Notes: generated from the letters alone by a model not told the origin. Shown: positions 17,700 to 27,151, numbered from the stretch's first letter. The stretch is 64,000 nucleotides of DNA from JACVRN01 sp036389255 (GCA_036389255.1 DASVQI010000024.1:248001-312000); one strand, 5' to 3'. Program-made: numbers and translations.

Positions 17700-19265
17700 T
17701 CACCTTGGAAGACTGACGGCGCGCAGGCCCGTGCGCGCAGCATCGCTCCCTATAAGATAGCCCGTCGAGCCGGAGCTGACCGGCACAGTCACAAGCCCCC
17801 GCACAGCCTCTCCCTGAGAGCCCGTACCGGCGGAAGTGCGGCGGCTCTCGTCTTCCGCTTTCCAAATCATCTCGCCGCTTCGACCGGAAAAGCCCGCCGC
17901 GAAGGCCGGGCCTGCGGCTACTATTACATCCTGAGCGCCGTCGCCGTCCAAATCCGCGAAGGTGGCAGAGCCAGCGTCCGTAGCGCCCGTCGAGTACCAC
18001 ATAATCTTTCCGTTTGACGTATTGACCGCGACAGTGCGCCCGCGTCTTGTTACCATCACGGCATCCGGCACTCCGTCGCCGTCAAGGTCGGTCGAAGCCA
18101 GTGTGCCGCGCGGCGCATCTTCGTCCGTGGCCACTCGCCAGAGCGGCTTCAGGTCGTTGGCGTTGAGCGCTATCAAGCCACGGTCGGTGCCAATCAGGAC
18201 TGCCGCGCCACCCACAGCCTGTACAAAGAGCGGCGGCGTGGTCATCTGCGCGTCCAGCTTGATTGAAAGAGCGCGCTCAGCATTTCCGCTTCGGACTTCA
18301 ATGACACCGCCCTCAAAAGCCATCACGACGCCGCGCACGCCCTGAGTCCTGAAGATGGAAGGCGCACCGATGGCGTTCGCGTCCAGCTTGGATTGAGCAA
18401 TCACTTTGCCCGTATCGCTCGCCAGCACCGTCAGCGTAGGCGTGCCGTCGCTCACTATGTAGACCTCCGCCTTGCCGTCCCCATCCAAGTCTGCGGCAGC
18501 GCCGCTCGCGGCCCTACCCGTCACGCTCTGTTTCCAAAGCTCACGGCCCGTTCCGCCTTCAAGAGCACGCACGCCGCCCTCGAAAGCTACGACTACGTTT
18601 GAGTTGCCGCGACCCGTCGGGACGACGATTGGCGTAACTGCCTGCGCGCCTCCGTTGCCCGTAGGCTCGCCGCGCCGCGCTCGTGGGCGAAAGCGAGCAG
18701 TCCAGAGCGCGACGCCGTTTGAGCCGTCCAGCGCGTAGACCATTCCGTCTTCGTTGACGCCTAAGAAATCCAGACTCGCGCCCGTGCGCAGAGGCGCTGC
18801 CAGAGGCTGAGCTATGTTGCCCGTGGCCGTTCTCCAACCCGTTGAGTCCGAAGCCACGACTGCGCGGCTATCGTCCGGCCTGTTAGTAACCGAAGAGCCC
18901 GTCTGCGTCGTCGTAGTCCCACCGACCTGAACCTCCGATGGCTGCGTGTACTGGCCCGTCTCGGACGGAGCGGGAGCAATGCGCCAGTAGTAGCGGCCGT
19001 TCGGCAACTCGTTGACCGTGATTTCATGGCCGTAGACGAGCTTGTCGAAGACTATGTCTGCGAACTGCGCGTCGCGGGCAATCTGCAAGCGGTAGCGCCG
19101 GACTCCCGGCTGCTCTTTCCAGTTGATGCGAATCGGCGGGCCGACCTGTCTTGCTTCGGGTCTGACGCCGCTCTGCGCTCTGGCTTCAAACAGAGGCGTT
19201 GCGGCGACAACCAAGAAGAGCAACATCAGAGCGTAGCGCATTGAGGAGCGTGCAATTTGGGGCAT
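17700..19265 (-). CDS. Secreted beta-propeller protein (PQQ-like / FG-GAP repeats)
   Basis: A 521-residue protein. A Sec signal (about residues 9-31) precedes a fibronectin-like or carbohydrate-binding-like domain (residues 35-120). After a linker come repeated blades of PQQ/quinoprotein type (SNGVALWTARF, GTGRELWKQSV, SNGKIMWYSTG, RSGEMIWKAED), interleaved with FG-GAP calcium loops (DLDGDGKAEVYIVS, DLDGDGVPDAVMV, DLDGDGAQDVIVA). This suggests a seven- or eight-bladed propeller binding ligand or protein, outside the cell. It lacks cytochrome motifs, so it is not an obvious quinoprotein dehydrogenase. The start could instead be the ATG at 19241. Confidence 0.85.
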   Translation of the reverse strand: MPQIARSSMRYALMLLFLVVAATPLFEARAQSGVRPEARQVGPPIRINWKEQPGVRRYRLQIARDAQFADIVFDKLVYGHEITVNELPNGRYYWRIAPAPSETGQYTQPSEVQVGGTTTTQTGSSVTNRPDDSRAVVASDSTGWRTATGNIAQPLAAPLRTGASLDFLGVNEDGMVYALDGSNGVALWTARFRPRARRGEPTGNGGAQAVTPIVVPTGRGNSNVVVAFEGGVRALEGGTGRELWKQSVTGRAASGAAADLDGDGKAEVYIVSDGTPTLTVLASDTGKVIAQSKLDANAIGAPSIFRTQGVRGVVMAFEGGVIEVRSGNAERALSIKLDAQMTTPPLFVQAVGGAAVLIGTDRGLIALNANDLKPLWRVATDEDAPRGTLASTDLDGDGVPDAVMVTRRGRTVAVNTSNGKIMWYSTGATDAGSATFADLDGDGAQDVIVAAGPAFAAGFSGRSGEMIWKAEDESRRTSAGTGSQGEAVRGLVTVPVSSGSTGYLIGSDAARTGLRAVSLPR

Positions 19266-19352
19266 GGCAGTTTTTCAGTTTCTGGCGCACGCTGGCCGAA
19301 AAGATTTGAGCAGAGCCGTTTCGGGCCGGCGTGCGGCGGAAAGTTTTATGCT

Positions 19353-20090
19353 TCAGGGAGACTCGTTAAGTTTATACCCGACTCCGCGCACTGTCAGCAC
19401 ATAGCGCGGGTTCTTCGGGTCTTCTTCAATCTTCTTCCGCAAGCGATTGATGTGCGGGTCTATGTTTCGCTGGTAGCCTTCGTAATCAGTGCTCCAGACC
19501 TGATCCAGCAGCGCGTTGCGACTCCACGCGCGCCCCGGCTCAGATGCCAGAAGCTCCAGAATCTGAAACTCAAGCGGAGTCAAATCAACGCGCTCGCCGT
19601 GTCGTATGACTTCGTGTCGTCGTTTGTCTATCACTAGGTCACCGACTTCTATGCGCTCGGCATCGCCCGCCTGCGGAGCGTTGCCGGAGCGACGAAGCAG
19701 CGCCTCGACTCTCAACTCAAGCTCGCGCGGGCTGAAAGGCTTCGCCAGATAATCGTCCGCGCCCGCTTCAAAGCCGGCCACCTTTGCTTCCACCTCGTCG
19801 TGCGCCGTCAAAAACATTGCGGGCGTCTGAACGCCTCGCTCTCGCACCCGTCGCAGAAGCTCAAGGCCGGTCATCTCCGGCATCGTCACGTCGAAGATGA
19901 AACAGTCGAAGCGGCCGGAGGTAGCGGGCTCAAGCGCTTCAGCGCCGCTCTCTCTCTCCTCGACCGTAAATCCGAGCCGCCGAAAATATTCCGCCAGCAG
20001 CAGCCGCATGCTCAAATCATCGTCAACGATTAAGAGACGCCTGCCGTTATACTTGTTACCAGTCTGTTGTTCCAAATCTTTCTCTAGCAC
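19353..20090 (-). CDS. OmpR/PhoB-family response regulator, orphan
   Basis: A 245-residue two-domain regulator. The receiver has LLIVDDD, the phosphoacceptor Asp in CFIFDVTMPEMTG, the Thr in MFLTAHD and the Lys in YLAKPFSP. The C-terminal winged helix ends with the usual VLTVRGVGYKL. No kinase gene adjoins it, so it is an orphan here. The start is a GTG at 20090. A candidate promoter lies about 58 bases upstream on the minus strand. Confidence 0.95.
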   Translation of the reverse strand: MLEKDLEQQTGNKYNGRRLLIVDDDLSMRLLLAEYFRRLGFTVEERESGAEALEPATSGRFDCFIFDVTMPEMTGLELLRRVRERGVQTPAMFLTAHDEVEAKVAGFEAGADDYLAKPFSPRELELRVEALLRRSGNAPQAGDAERIEVGDLVIDKRRHEVIRHGERVDLTPLEFQILELLASEPGRAWSRNALLDQVWSTDYEGYQRNIDPHINRLRKKIEEDPKNPRYVLTVRGVGYKLNESP

Positions 20091-20455
20091 CTTTCGGGCC
20101 GAAAGAATCTACAACTAAAGCTTCTACTCTACATTTGTTACAAAGGCAGTTTAATGTAATGGTCTATTGGCGTCAAAACATTCATTGAAAGGAAGGGCTA
20201 AAATAATAGAGCGCGAAAGGCTCGGCAGCCCAAGCCCGGGCTTTACCTTTCACATCATCACCGGCAAATTATAGCGCATTAGCCAAGACAAAAGGAAAAA
20301 GAGAGATTCCGCCTCCTTTCTGCCTTCTGCCTTGACGCAGCGCTCTTATGGTAAGTACTATTTCGATTTACTGATTGCGGGCACCGGTTCCAGTCCTCCC
20401 TTTCCGAGAGCTACCGGCGACAAAGCGCGCGGGCGCTTGTACCGGCGAGTAACAA
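20091..20455. other. Divergent intergenic region, 365 bases, between regulator and ABC exporter
   Basis: No convincing gene. It contains a promoter-like pair toward the regulator, a hairpin at 20215-20251 (GAAAGG facing CCTTTC, enclosing the 12-base palindrome AAGCCCGGGCTT at 20232), and the word CTTTCTGCCTTCTGCCTT near 20318 that matches the arm of the 14913 palindrome. Confidence 0.55.
20148..20176 (-). promoter_or_regulatory. Candidate sigma70 promoter for the orphan response regulator
   Basis: Read on the minus strand, TTGACG (20176-20171) is followed after 17 bases by TAAACT (20153-20148). The regulator starts 58 bases further on. Confidence 0.5.
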
Positions 20456-22261
20456 ATGCACGATCTGCGGCGACTTTTAAGATACCTCAAGCCACATTGG
20501 GGGATATTCACACTTGCGACCATCTGCATGGTACTGGTCGGAGTGCTTGAAAGCGCCACCAATGCCCTAGTCGTGCCAATCTTCGACCAAGCATTTTCAC
20601 AATCTGGACAGCGCACGCCCACGCTCTACGGCCTGCAAAAGCTGATACCGGCTTCGGGTCTGGGGGCTTGGCGCAACATCAGCATTCTTCTAATAATCTT
20701 TACAGTCTCGAAAGGAATAACCGAATACTTCTCCACCTACCTGATGGCTCGCGTGGGTCAGGCGTCTGTGCTGCACCTGCGCCAAGACCTGTACCGTCAC
20801 GTCCTGTCGCAATCAGCATCCTTCTTTGAGCGTCATCGCACGAATTATCTAGTGTCGCGGCTGGTTTCGAGCGCCGCCGCGATAGAGCAGGCCGTCTCAA
20901 ACACGTTGCGCGACATGCTGCGCGAAAGCTTCACGCTCGTCTTTTTCCTTGCGGCGAGCTTCTACTACAGCTGGCGGCTGACGGTCGCGGCCATGATGAT
21001 TACGCCCATCATTGCATACCTGACGGCTCGCTTCAGCCGAACGCTTCGCAATCTCGCCCGCGACGCCTACGAAGGCAACAAGTTTTTGACGGACACGGCT
21101 CAGGAGGCGCTGGCCAATCAAGCGATTGTCAAAGCCTACCGCGCGGAAGAGCGGGAGCAGAGGCGCTTTCGTGACGTGGCGTTGCAGATAGTTCGAGCCA
21201 ACCTGCGCTCGGCCAAGATAGCCGCGCTTTCACCACCGACCATAGAGATGATTGGTATGCTCGAAGTCATCGTGCTGCTCTATCTGGGCCAGCGCGAAAT
21301 CATGGTCGGGCGCATGAACTCGGCGCAGTTCCTGACCTTCCTCATCTTTCTCTTCCGCAGTTACGACCCCATGCGAAAGCTCTCGCGGCTGCACAACAAT
21401 CTGGAGCAGGCGCTGGCGGCGGCGCGTCACGTTTGGGAGGTGATGGACGAGCACGCGGAGGTTCTGGAGAAGCCCGGCGCGGTTGAGCTTAAGCCACTGA
21501 ATAAGGCCATAGAGCTGCGCGCAGTCTCTTTCGGTTACAGTAACGAGTCGCGGGCCGTCCTCAGCAACATCAATTTAAGCATCCCGAAAGGCACTATGGT
21601 TGCCCTCGTAGGAGAATCCGGCGGCGGCAAATCTACGCTGACGAAACTGCTCCCGCGCTTTCACGACCCTAAAGAAGGCGTGGTCTTGTGGGACGAAGTT
21701 GACCTGCGCGAGGCAAAGCTCTCATCACTTCGTCAGCAGATGGCACTTGTCACTCAGGAAACGGTTCTCTTTAACGACACGGTTCGCTACAACATCACCT
21801 ACGGACGCCCCGACGCGACTCAGGCCGAGTTGGAAGAGGCGGCGCGCGTGGCCTTCGCGCACGACTTCATCATGGAGTTGCCTATGGGCTACGATACGGT
21901 CATAGGCGAGCGCGGCATCTTTCTTTCCGGTGGCCAGCGCCAGCGCATAGCCATCGCGCGCGCAGTTTTGACGGACGCGCCCGTGCTGGTTCTGGACGAA
22001 GCCACCTCGGCACTCGACGCGGAATCCGAACGGCTGGTGCAGAAGGCTCTGACAAATCTGATACTGAATCGCACGACTGTAGTCATAGCCCATCGTCTTT
22101 CGACCATACGCCGCGCAGACCTGATAGTGGTCATGGAGAAGGGCCGAATCGTAGAGACGGGCAAACACGAAGAGCTTCTGGCGCACGGTGGCCTCTATCG
22201 CCGCCTCTACGAGCTACAGTTCGCAGATGAAGAGGAGGAGGTATTAGTGAATGGCAAGTAG
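20456..22261 (+). CDS. ABC exporter with fused permease and ATPase (MsbA-like)
   Basis: A 601-residue half-transporter. Six membrane helices (about residues 15-320) are followed by a nucleotide-binding domain with Walker A GESGGGKST, Q-loop VTQETVLFN, signature LSGGQRQRIAIARA, Walker B VLVLDEATSALD and switch His in VIAHRLSTI. It should homodimerise in the inner membrane. MsbA-type lipid flippases and multidrug exporters have this architecture, and lipid A-core transport is a good guess in a didermic cell. No lipid A genes adjoin it. The 3' end of the gene forms one arm of a palindrome. Confidence 0.92.
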   Translation: MHDLRRLLRYLKPHWGIFTLATICMVLVGVLESATNALVVPIFDQAFSQSGQRTPTLYGLQKLIPASGLGAWRNISILLIIFTVSKGITEYFSTYLMARVGQASVLHLRQDLYRHVLSQSASFFERHRTNYLVSRLVSSAAAIEQAVSNTLRDMLRESFTLVFFLAASFYYSWRLTVAAMMITPIIAYLTARFSRTLRNLARDAYEGNKFLTDTAQEALANQAIVKAYRAEEREQRRFRDVALQIVRANLRSAKIAALSPPTIEMIGMLEVIVLLYLGQREIMVGRMNSAQFLTFLIFLFRSYDPMRKLSRLHNNLEQALAAARHVWEVMDEHAEVLEKPGAVELKPLNKAIELRAVSFGYSNESRAVLSNINLSIPKGTMVALVGESGGGKSTLTKLLPRFHDPKEGVVLWDEVDLREAKLSSLRQQMALVTQETVLFNDTVRYNITYGRPDATQAELEEAARVAFAHDFIMELPMGYDTVIGERGIFLSGGQRQRIAIARAVLTDAPVLVLDEATSALDAESERLVQKALTNLILNRTTVVIAHRLSTIRRADLIVVMEKGRIVETGKHEELLAHGGLYRRLYELQFADEEEEVLVNGK

Positions 22262-22312
22262 TAAATAGATGAACGATACTTTCTATTTACCATCTACTAT
22301 TCACCATTCACT
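22246..22312. repeat. Palindromic element overlapping the end of the ABC exporter gene
   Basis: AGTGAATGG (22246-22254, inside the coding end) pairs with CCATTCACT (22304-22312), and GTAAATAG (22261-22268) with CTATTTAC (22283-22290). It includes CTATTCACC at 22297, the complement of the GGTGAATAG word seen at 51483 and 63464. It lies only 7 bases before the yicC start, so it may control read-through or initiation. Confidence 0.65.
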
Positions 22313-22318
22313 CGTATT

Positions 22319-23197
22319 ATGAAATCCATGACAGGTTTCGGTCGCGGCTCAGCGACCGGAGATAATTTCAGCGTCAGCGTTGACCTCAAGACCGTCAACA
22401 ACAGGTTTCTTGACGTGCATCTGCGTCTGGGCTCGGAGCTTTCCGCGATTGAGCCGCTCCTCAAGCGACGCATCACGGAGAGGTTGTCGCGCGGGCGCGT
22501 TGACGCCAATCTCACCTTCGAGCGCACGGGCGAAGTCTCTTACGAGTTGAACCGCCCCCTGATTGCGGGCTTCATCTCGGCCATGCGCGCCATGCAGCAG
22601 GAGTTCAACATACAGGGCGAGCCGGACTTAAATGTGCTGGCGCGTCTTCCGGGCGCGATGCAGCCCGTCCGCAACGGCATAGACGACGAAATGCTCAGAG
22701 GCATCGAGCGGGCGGTCGAAGAGGCTCTGGACGAATTGGAGCGCATGCGCGAGCGCGAAGGACAGTCGCTCGTGGCGGAGATGCTGGGGCGGCTGGTCGA
22801 GATAGAGCGCCACATCCCTGTCATAGAAGCTGCTGCGGATGGGCTTGTAGAAGCTTACAGGGCGCGCTTGCAGAAGCGCATAGGAGAGCTTCTGGCGCGC
22901 GACAGTCAGGCGATTGAGCTTGACCAGGGCAGGCTCTCGCAGGAGCTTGCTTATCTGGCAGACCGCAGCGACATCACGGAAGAGCTGACGCGGCTTAAGA
23001 GCCATCTGGCGCAGTTTCGTGAAGCGATTGTGAGCGGCGGAGAGATAGGCAAGCGTCTGGATTTTCTCCTACAGGAGCTGAACCGCGAAGCCAACACTGT
23101 GCTCTCCAAATCCACAGAGATGACCATCAAGGAGTCCGCGCTCTCGATTAAGGCCGAGATAGAAAAGCTGCGCGAGCAGGTTCAAAATGTCGAGTGA
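22319..23197 (+). CDS. yicC: YicC/YloC-family endoribonuclease
   Basis: A 292-residue protein with the family start MKSMTGFGRG and the C-terminal DUF1732 block ending TVLSKSTE followed by a Lys-rich helix. YicC proteins are RNA-cleaving enzymes implicated in small-RNA and mRNA turnover. Placement directly before gmk and rpoZ is the classical arrangement in many phyla. The 3' end overlaps gmk by 11 bases. Confidence 0.95.
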   Translation: MKSMTGFGRGSATGDNFSVSVDLKTVNNRFLDVHLRLGSELSAIEPLLKRRITERLSRGRVDANLTFERTGEVSYELNRPLIAGFISAMRAMQQEFNIQGEPDLNVLARLPGAMQPVRNGIDDEMLRGIERAVEEALDELERMREREGQSLVAEMLGRLVEIERHIPVIEAAADGLVEAYRARLQKRIGELLARDSQAIELDQGRLSQELAYLADRSDITEELTRLKSHLAQFREAIVSGGEIGKRLDFLLQELNREANTVLSKSTEMTIKESALSIKAEIEKLREQVQNVE

Positions 23198-23855
23198 GAC
23201 GAAAGAGATTGTGGATACGGAAGAACGAGCTGGGCCGTTGGATGCGCGCGGGATGCTCATCATCGTCTCGTCGCCTTCGGGCGGTGGCAAAGGCACTTTG
23301 ATTCGCCGCGTGTTGAAAACTGTGCCTAATGTTGGCTATTCTGTATCGTTTACTACGCGCCCCGCTCGGGAGGGTGAAATAGACGGGCGCGACTATTTCT
23401 TCATCTCTCAAGAGAGATTCCGAGAGATGATAGCCCGTGGAGAGTTTCTGGAATGGGCGCACGTACACGCTCATCTCTACGGCACTGGCCGCGCTCAGGT
23501 TGAACGGGAATTAAAAGAGAGGCGCGACATCATTCTTGAGATTGATGTGCAGGGGGCCGAGAGCGTGCGCCGGGCCGTCCCCGGAGCTTTCGGGGTCTTC
23601 ATTCTTCCCCCTTCGTTCGAGATTCTGCGCGAGCGGCTCGTGGCGCGCGGCTCCGAACGCGCGCAGGAGCTTTCCCTGCGCTTGAGGAATTCGCGCAGCG
23701 AAGTCGAGCGTTACAGAGAATTTGACTACGTCATCGTCAACGATGACGCCGAAAGCGCTGCCGCACAACTGGCGGCGGTTGTTTATGCCGAGAGGGCAAG
23801 GCGCGAACGTCAGGAGCAGGTGGCCCAAGAGATACTTAACAGTTTCCCCCTGTAA
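23187..23855 (+). CDS. gmk: Guanylate kinase
   Basis: A 222-residue enzyme converting GMP to GDP with ATP. The P-loop reads SSPSGGGKGT, slightly unusual against the commoner GPSGAGKST. The GMP-binding segment has SVSFTTRPAREGEIDGRDYFF, seen as SFTTRPARE and GRDYFF, and EWAHVHAHLYGT; LEIDVQGA follows. About 20 residues precede the usual start, so the true start might be the ATG beginning MLIIVSSP. It is part of a yicC-gmk-rpoZ operon. Confidence 0.96.
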   Translation: MSSETKEIVDTEERAGPLDARGMLIIVSSPSGGGKGTLIRRVLKTVPNVGYSVSFTTRPAREGEIDGRDYFFISQERFREMIARGEFLEWAHVHAHLYGTGRAQVERELKERRDIILEIDVQGAESVRRAVPGAFGVFILPPSFEILRERLVARGSERAQELSLRLRNSRSEVERYREFDYVIVNDDAESAAAQLAAVVYAERARRERQEQVAQEILNSFPL

Positions 23856-23907
23856 TCAAATCCAATCATACTTCATTATGAAGGGCGCGGAGGATAGATA
23901 CTAAAAT

Positions 23908-24150
23908 ATGTCCAGAGTTGTAGAAGCAATTCACGCTGCGGAAGCGAATAACGAATCGAATAGAATGGATTCAAAATACCGATTGATTATTGTGGCGGCA
24001 CAGAGAAGCAAACAGCTACAGCGCGGTGCGCGCCCGCGCGTGGACTTAGACCCGCAGAAGCATAAGCCAACGCGCATAGCGCTGGAAGAAGTTGAGCGCG
24101 GCAAGGTGGGCTTCTCCGTCATAGATTTGACCAAAGGCCCGCAGGAATAG
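23908..24150 (+). CDS. rpoZ: RNA polymerase omega subunit
   Basis: An 80-residue protein with the omega core: DSKYRLIIVAAQRSKQL, the Arg-rich loop, then KPTRIALEEVERGKV. Omega helps fold and assemble beta' in RNA polymerase. GGAGGA precedes the ATG by about 12 bases. It follows gmk as in many genomes; the usual next genes (coaBC, priA) are missing and a convergent gene comes instead. Confidence 0.93.
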   Translation: MSRVVEAIHAAEANNESNRMDSKYRLIIVAAQRSKQLQRGARPRVDLDPQKHKPTRIALEEVERGKVGFSVIDLTKGPQE

Positions 24151-24187
24151 ACTCGATTTAGGCCAGACTCTTTTTTCTCAAGAGAAG

Positions 24188-24631
24188 CTAATGCTTCGGC
24201 CCCGTGCTCTTTGCTTGATATGCGCGCTCGACCTCCTGTGCCTCGCGCTCTTCCGCAATCGCAAGGTAAGCCCGCAAGCGCGCCGCCCTGTCCCATTTGC
24301 CGCTTTCACGCAGTGCGCGCCAGTAACCGAACAGGTAGTGCATGAGAAAACGTATGTAGCCTTCACGCTTATACTGTAGGACGTGAACCGCCTCATGTGC
24401 TACCAGCCAGCCCGGAACGCTTTGTCGCCCGTGACTATCCGCGTTAACCAGCTCAGGTGATATTAAGACATGTTGCCCGAAAGTGATTGCGCTTACATTC
24501 AAAGCGTGAGTCACCAGCCGCACCAGTGTACCCGTGTAGAAGTATACGGCTGGAAGCCGCAGTGTAGAGTCCTGATAAAACTCGCGCAGGAAATTTTCCA
24601 GATGTTCGTGTGACCGGGCAGCAAGTTTCAA
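24188..24631 (-). CDS. Small DUF4157-like zinc metallopeptidase domain protein
   Basis: A 147-residue protein with the zinc site HEAVH (residues 79-83) in GWLVAHEAVHVLQYKREG, followed about 40 residues later by EEREAQEVE, which could give the third ligand. The helix arrangement resembles eCIS-core/DUF4157 metalloprotease-like domains, which often accompany secreted toxins or polymorphic systems. Here it stands alone with no signal peptide. A catalytic role is not proven. Confidence 0.7.
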   Translation of the reverse strand: MKLAARSHEHLENFLREFYQDSTLRLPAVYFYTGTLVRLVTHALNVSAITFGQHVLISPELVNADSHGRQSVPGWLVAHEAVHVLQYKREGYIRFLMHYLFGYWRALRESGKWDRAARLRAYLAIAEEREAQEVERAYQAKSTGPKH

Positions 24632-24765
24632 GGCGTATAGCAGATGCCGATTATATTATTGCTAAAAGGTGTTCGACCGGGATGGGTGGGTAGTCCTGAA
24701 ATCTCCCGGCCCACCCTTTAACCCGGCCGCGCCGCCGGTTTTGCTGACAGGCACGGACGCAACGG

Positions 24766-26487
24766 CTACATCCCCTTATAATCCGGCCCGCCTCCTCCTT
24801 CCGGCGTCACCCAGTTGATTATCTGGTACGGATCCATTATGTCGCAGGTCTTGCAGTGCACGCAGTTGGAGAAGTTAATCTGCAAGTGGCGTCGTCCGTC
24901 AGCGCCATCTTCCACCATCTCGTAGACGGCAGCCGGGCAGAATCGCTGGCAAGGGTTGCCGTACTCTTCCGCGCAGCGTGTAGCGCAGATGTTTGTGTCC
25001 AGCACGTGAAGGTGCGCGGGCTGGTCTTCATCGTGCTTGACGGCGGCGTGATAAACGTCCGTCAGCTTCGTGAAGGTGAGCTTTCCGTCAAAGCGCAGAC
25101 CGTTATAACGCTGCGAGATGTCGTCGCCCTTGTAACCGTAGTCGGAGAGTTTCTCAAGCGCCTCGTGCCCCGGCTCGGCGGTTGCGCGGTCAAAGAGTCC
25201 CCAAGAGCGCCCGCCCGTGATGAGCTGTAACCCGGCGTTCGCCATCCCAAGCCAACGGCCGCGACGAAAGCCCGCGTGAAAATTCCTGACCTTGCGTAGC
25301 TCCTGCATAATCCAGCTATCACCAACCAACTCTTCATAGCGCTTGAGCTGATTGGCGGAAAAATCACCTGCCAGCAGAGCTTCAAAGATTGCTTCCGCCG
25401 CCAGCATGCCGCTCTTTATGGCGGTGTGAATGCCCTTCAGGCGCTGCGAATTAAGGAAGCCCGCGCAGTCGCCCACGAGCAGCACGCCGTCCGCGTAAAT
25501 CTGCGGCATGGCGTAGAGGCCGCCTGCCGCTATGGTCTTCGCGCCATAGCGAATCATCTTTCCGCCTTCCAGAAGCTTTGCAAGGAAAGGGTGCTGCTTG
25601 AAGCGCTGAAACTCCGCGTGCGGGTCTAGGAGCGGGTCGTGGTAATCCAGCCCCGTCACATAGCCTATGTTGACTATGCGATTCTGCATCCCGTAAATCC
25701 AGCCGCCGCCGTAGGTCTTTGTGTCCGACGGATAGCCCAGAGTGTGCGTCACACGCCCGGCCGGATAGCGGTCGTCAGGCAACTCCCAAAGCTCCTTGAT
25801 GCCGAGCGAGTAGACCTGCGGCTCTCGTCCTTCGTTGAGGTTCAAACGCTCCGAAAGCTTTTTCGTCAGAGAGCCGCGCGGGCCTTCTCCCAGCACAGTC
25901 ACTTTTGCAAGAAGGTCAACGCCCGGCTCGAAATTCTCTTTCGGCTCTCCTTCTTTATCAATTCCCTTGTCGCCTGTGCGCACGCCTATGACACGGTCAT
26001 TCCCGTCATAAAGCATCTCCGCGCCCGGAAACTCGGGAAAGATGTTGACGCCTGCCTCTTCACACTTCTCGCCCAGCCAAGAGGTCAGGCGATTCAGAGA
26101 GACGATGTAATAACCGTGATTCTTCAAAGGCGGCGGCGTAATCGGAGAGCGAATCGCGCGCCCCTTCGTCAGATAAAGAAAGTAATCCTCCGTGACGGGA
26201 GATTCTAGCGGCGCTCCCTGCTCTTCGAAATCCGGCATCAGTTCTCTGAGCGCACGCGGATCCATGACCGCGCCCGATAGAATGTGCGCGCCCACGGACG
26301 AGCCCTTTTCAATCACGCCTATCTCAATCTCACCTAGCGGCTTGCCTTCACGCTTGCCGCCCTCTACGGCCTCGTTGTGCTCGCGCACGAGCCTCGCAAG
26401 GTGAAGCGCGCCGCTCAAGTTCGCAGGCCCCGCGCCGACGAACACCACGTCCATCTCCAGAGTCTCTCGCTCAATCTTCTCTCTCAT
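24766..26487 (-). CDS. Electron transfer flavoprotein-ubiquinone oxidoreductase
   Basis: A 573-residue flavo-iron-sulfur protein that moves electrons from ETF to the quinone pool at the membrane face, linking fatty-acid and amino-acid oxidation to respiration. The FAD motif is VFVGAGPANLSGALHLA, with GDCAGFLN further on. The C-terminal ferredoxin-like domain carries CQRFCP and NCVHCKTCD for one [4Fe-4S] cluster. The ATG at 26487 has AGAGGT upstream and is preferred to a TTG at 26514. A TetR-type palindrome lies 56 bases before it. etfA and etfB are not in the window. Confidence 0.96.
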   Translation of the reverse strand: MREKIERETLEMDVVFVGAGPANLSGALHLARLVREHNEAVEGGKREGKPLGEIEIGVIEKGSSVGAHILSGAVMDPRALRELMPDFEEQGAPLESPVTEDYFLYLTKGRAIRSPITPPPLKNHGYYIVSLNRLTSWLGEKCEEAGVNIFPEFPGAEMLYDGNDRVIGVRTGDKGIDKEGEPKENFEPGVDLLAKVTVLGEGPRGSLTKKLSERLNLNEGREPQVYSLGIKELWELPDDRYPAGRVTHTLGYPSDTKTYGGGWIYGMQNRIVNIGYVTGLDYHDPLLDPHAEFQRFKQHPFLAKLLEGGKMIRYGAKTIAAGGLYAMPQIYADGVLLVGDCAGFLNSQRLKGIHTAIKSGMLAAEAIFEALLAGDFSANQLKRYEELVGDSWIMQELRKVRNFHAGFRRGRWLGMANAGLQLITGGRSWGLFDRATAEPGHEALEKLSDYGYKGDDISQRYNGLRFDGKLTFTKLTDVYHAAVKHDEDQPAHLHVLDTNICATRCAEEYGNPCQRFCPAAVYEMVEDGADGRRHLQINFSNCVHCKTCDIMDPYQIINWVTPEGGGGPDYKGM

Positions 26488-26542
26488 ACAAACCTCTGTG
26501 AAAATCCTTTCCAAGAAAGGCTCGAATAGTTTTTAGCTTAAA

Positions 26543-26560
26543 AATGAATGGTCATTCATT
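26543..26560. promoter_or_regulatory. TetR-type operator candidate upstream of ETF-QO
   Basis: AATGAATG and CATTCATT form an 18-base inverted repeat with a 2-base centre. It resembles the TGAATGA...TCATTCA half-sites of TetR-family fatty-acid-degradation repressors such as Bacillus FadR, but with a shorter centre. It precedes a gene of exactly that pathway. No regulator gene is nearby. Confidence 0.55.
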
Positions 26561-26660
26561 CAGTCAGTCGAGTATATCAGAGGCTCATCTCTTTAGTCGA
26601 AGCGCGAGGCTTTTCTTAATCGCTTTAATTAATTTTCCCGCTTGTCGGCCTGCGGCGATT

Positions 26661-26960
26661 TCATCTTCCGGCTAGTATCGCTTCAAAATCATCGTCAGGC
26701 GCGGATTTGTTTCGTTTTTCAAATCCACACTTAGTACATCTGTGAAGAATGATATATCGGCCGCGTTTTACATCAAAAGAGACAGGCTCCATCATCCCCC
26801 GGCATTCTTCCTGACGATCTCCGGGGAAAACATCCACGTGCTTTGACCATAAACATACCGGACAATGGTTTGTATAACCCTGCCCCTTCACAGCCGCCCC
26901 ACAATATTCGCAAGTGAAGTCTTCAATGTTTCTCAGAAAACGCTTCGTTGGCAGACTCAT
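26661..26960 (-). CDS. RNHCP-domain zinc-ribbon protein
   Basis: A 99-residue protein with the RNHCP pattern: FTCEYCGAAV, NHCPVCLWSKHVD, PGDR, then a second CxxC in HRCTKCGFEKRNK. The four Cys pairs should bind zinc. The family is named for this motif and has no assigned function. AAGGA before the ATG supports the start. Confidence 0.9.
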   Translation of the reverse strand: MSLPTKRFLRNIEDFTCEYCGAAVKGQGYTNHCPVCLWSKHVDVFPGDRQEECRGMMEPVSFDVKRGRYIILHRCTKCGFEKRNKSAPDDDFEAILAGR

Positions 26961-27151
26961 AAATATTCCTTCTTGTCCCCGCCCTCATTGAAAGACGTGG
27001 CTTAAATTGTTGTCAATGCATAACAATTTGTCAAAATCCGGCTTGGCTGACAAAGCAATTGAGATTGGTAAAAGAAAGGGCGCTGCTAACTTCAAACCTC
27101 TTCTTCATTTTTTCCTTCTACCTTTATACTTTTGCCTTATACTGTCGAGCA

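Noticed and set aside
24684..24716. Terminator between ETF-QO and the small metallopeptidase
   Set aside because: GGGTGGG and CCCACCC can pair, but the stem is short, the loop is 19 bases and no T-run follows on the minus strand.
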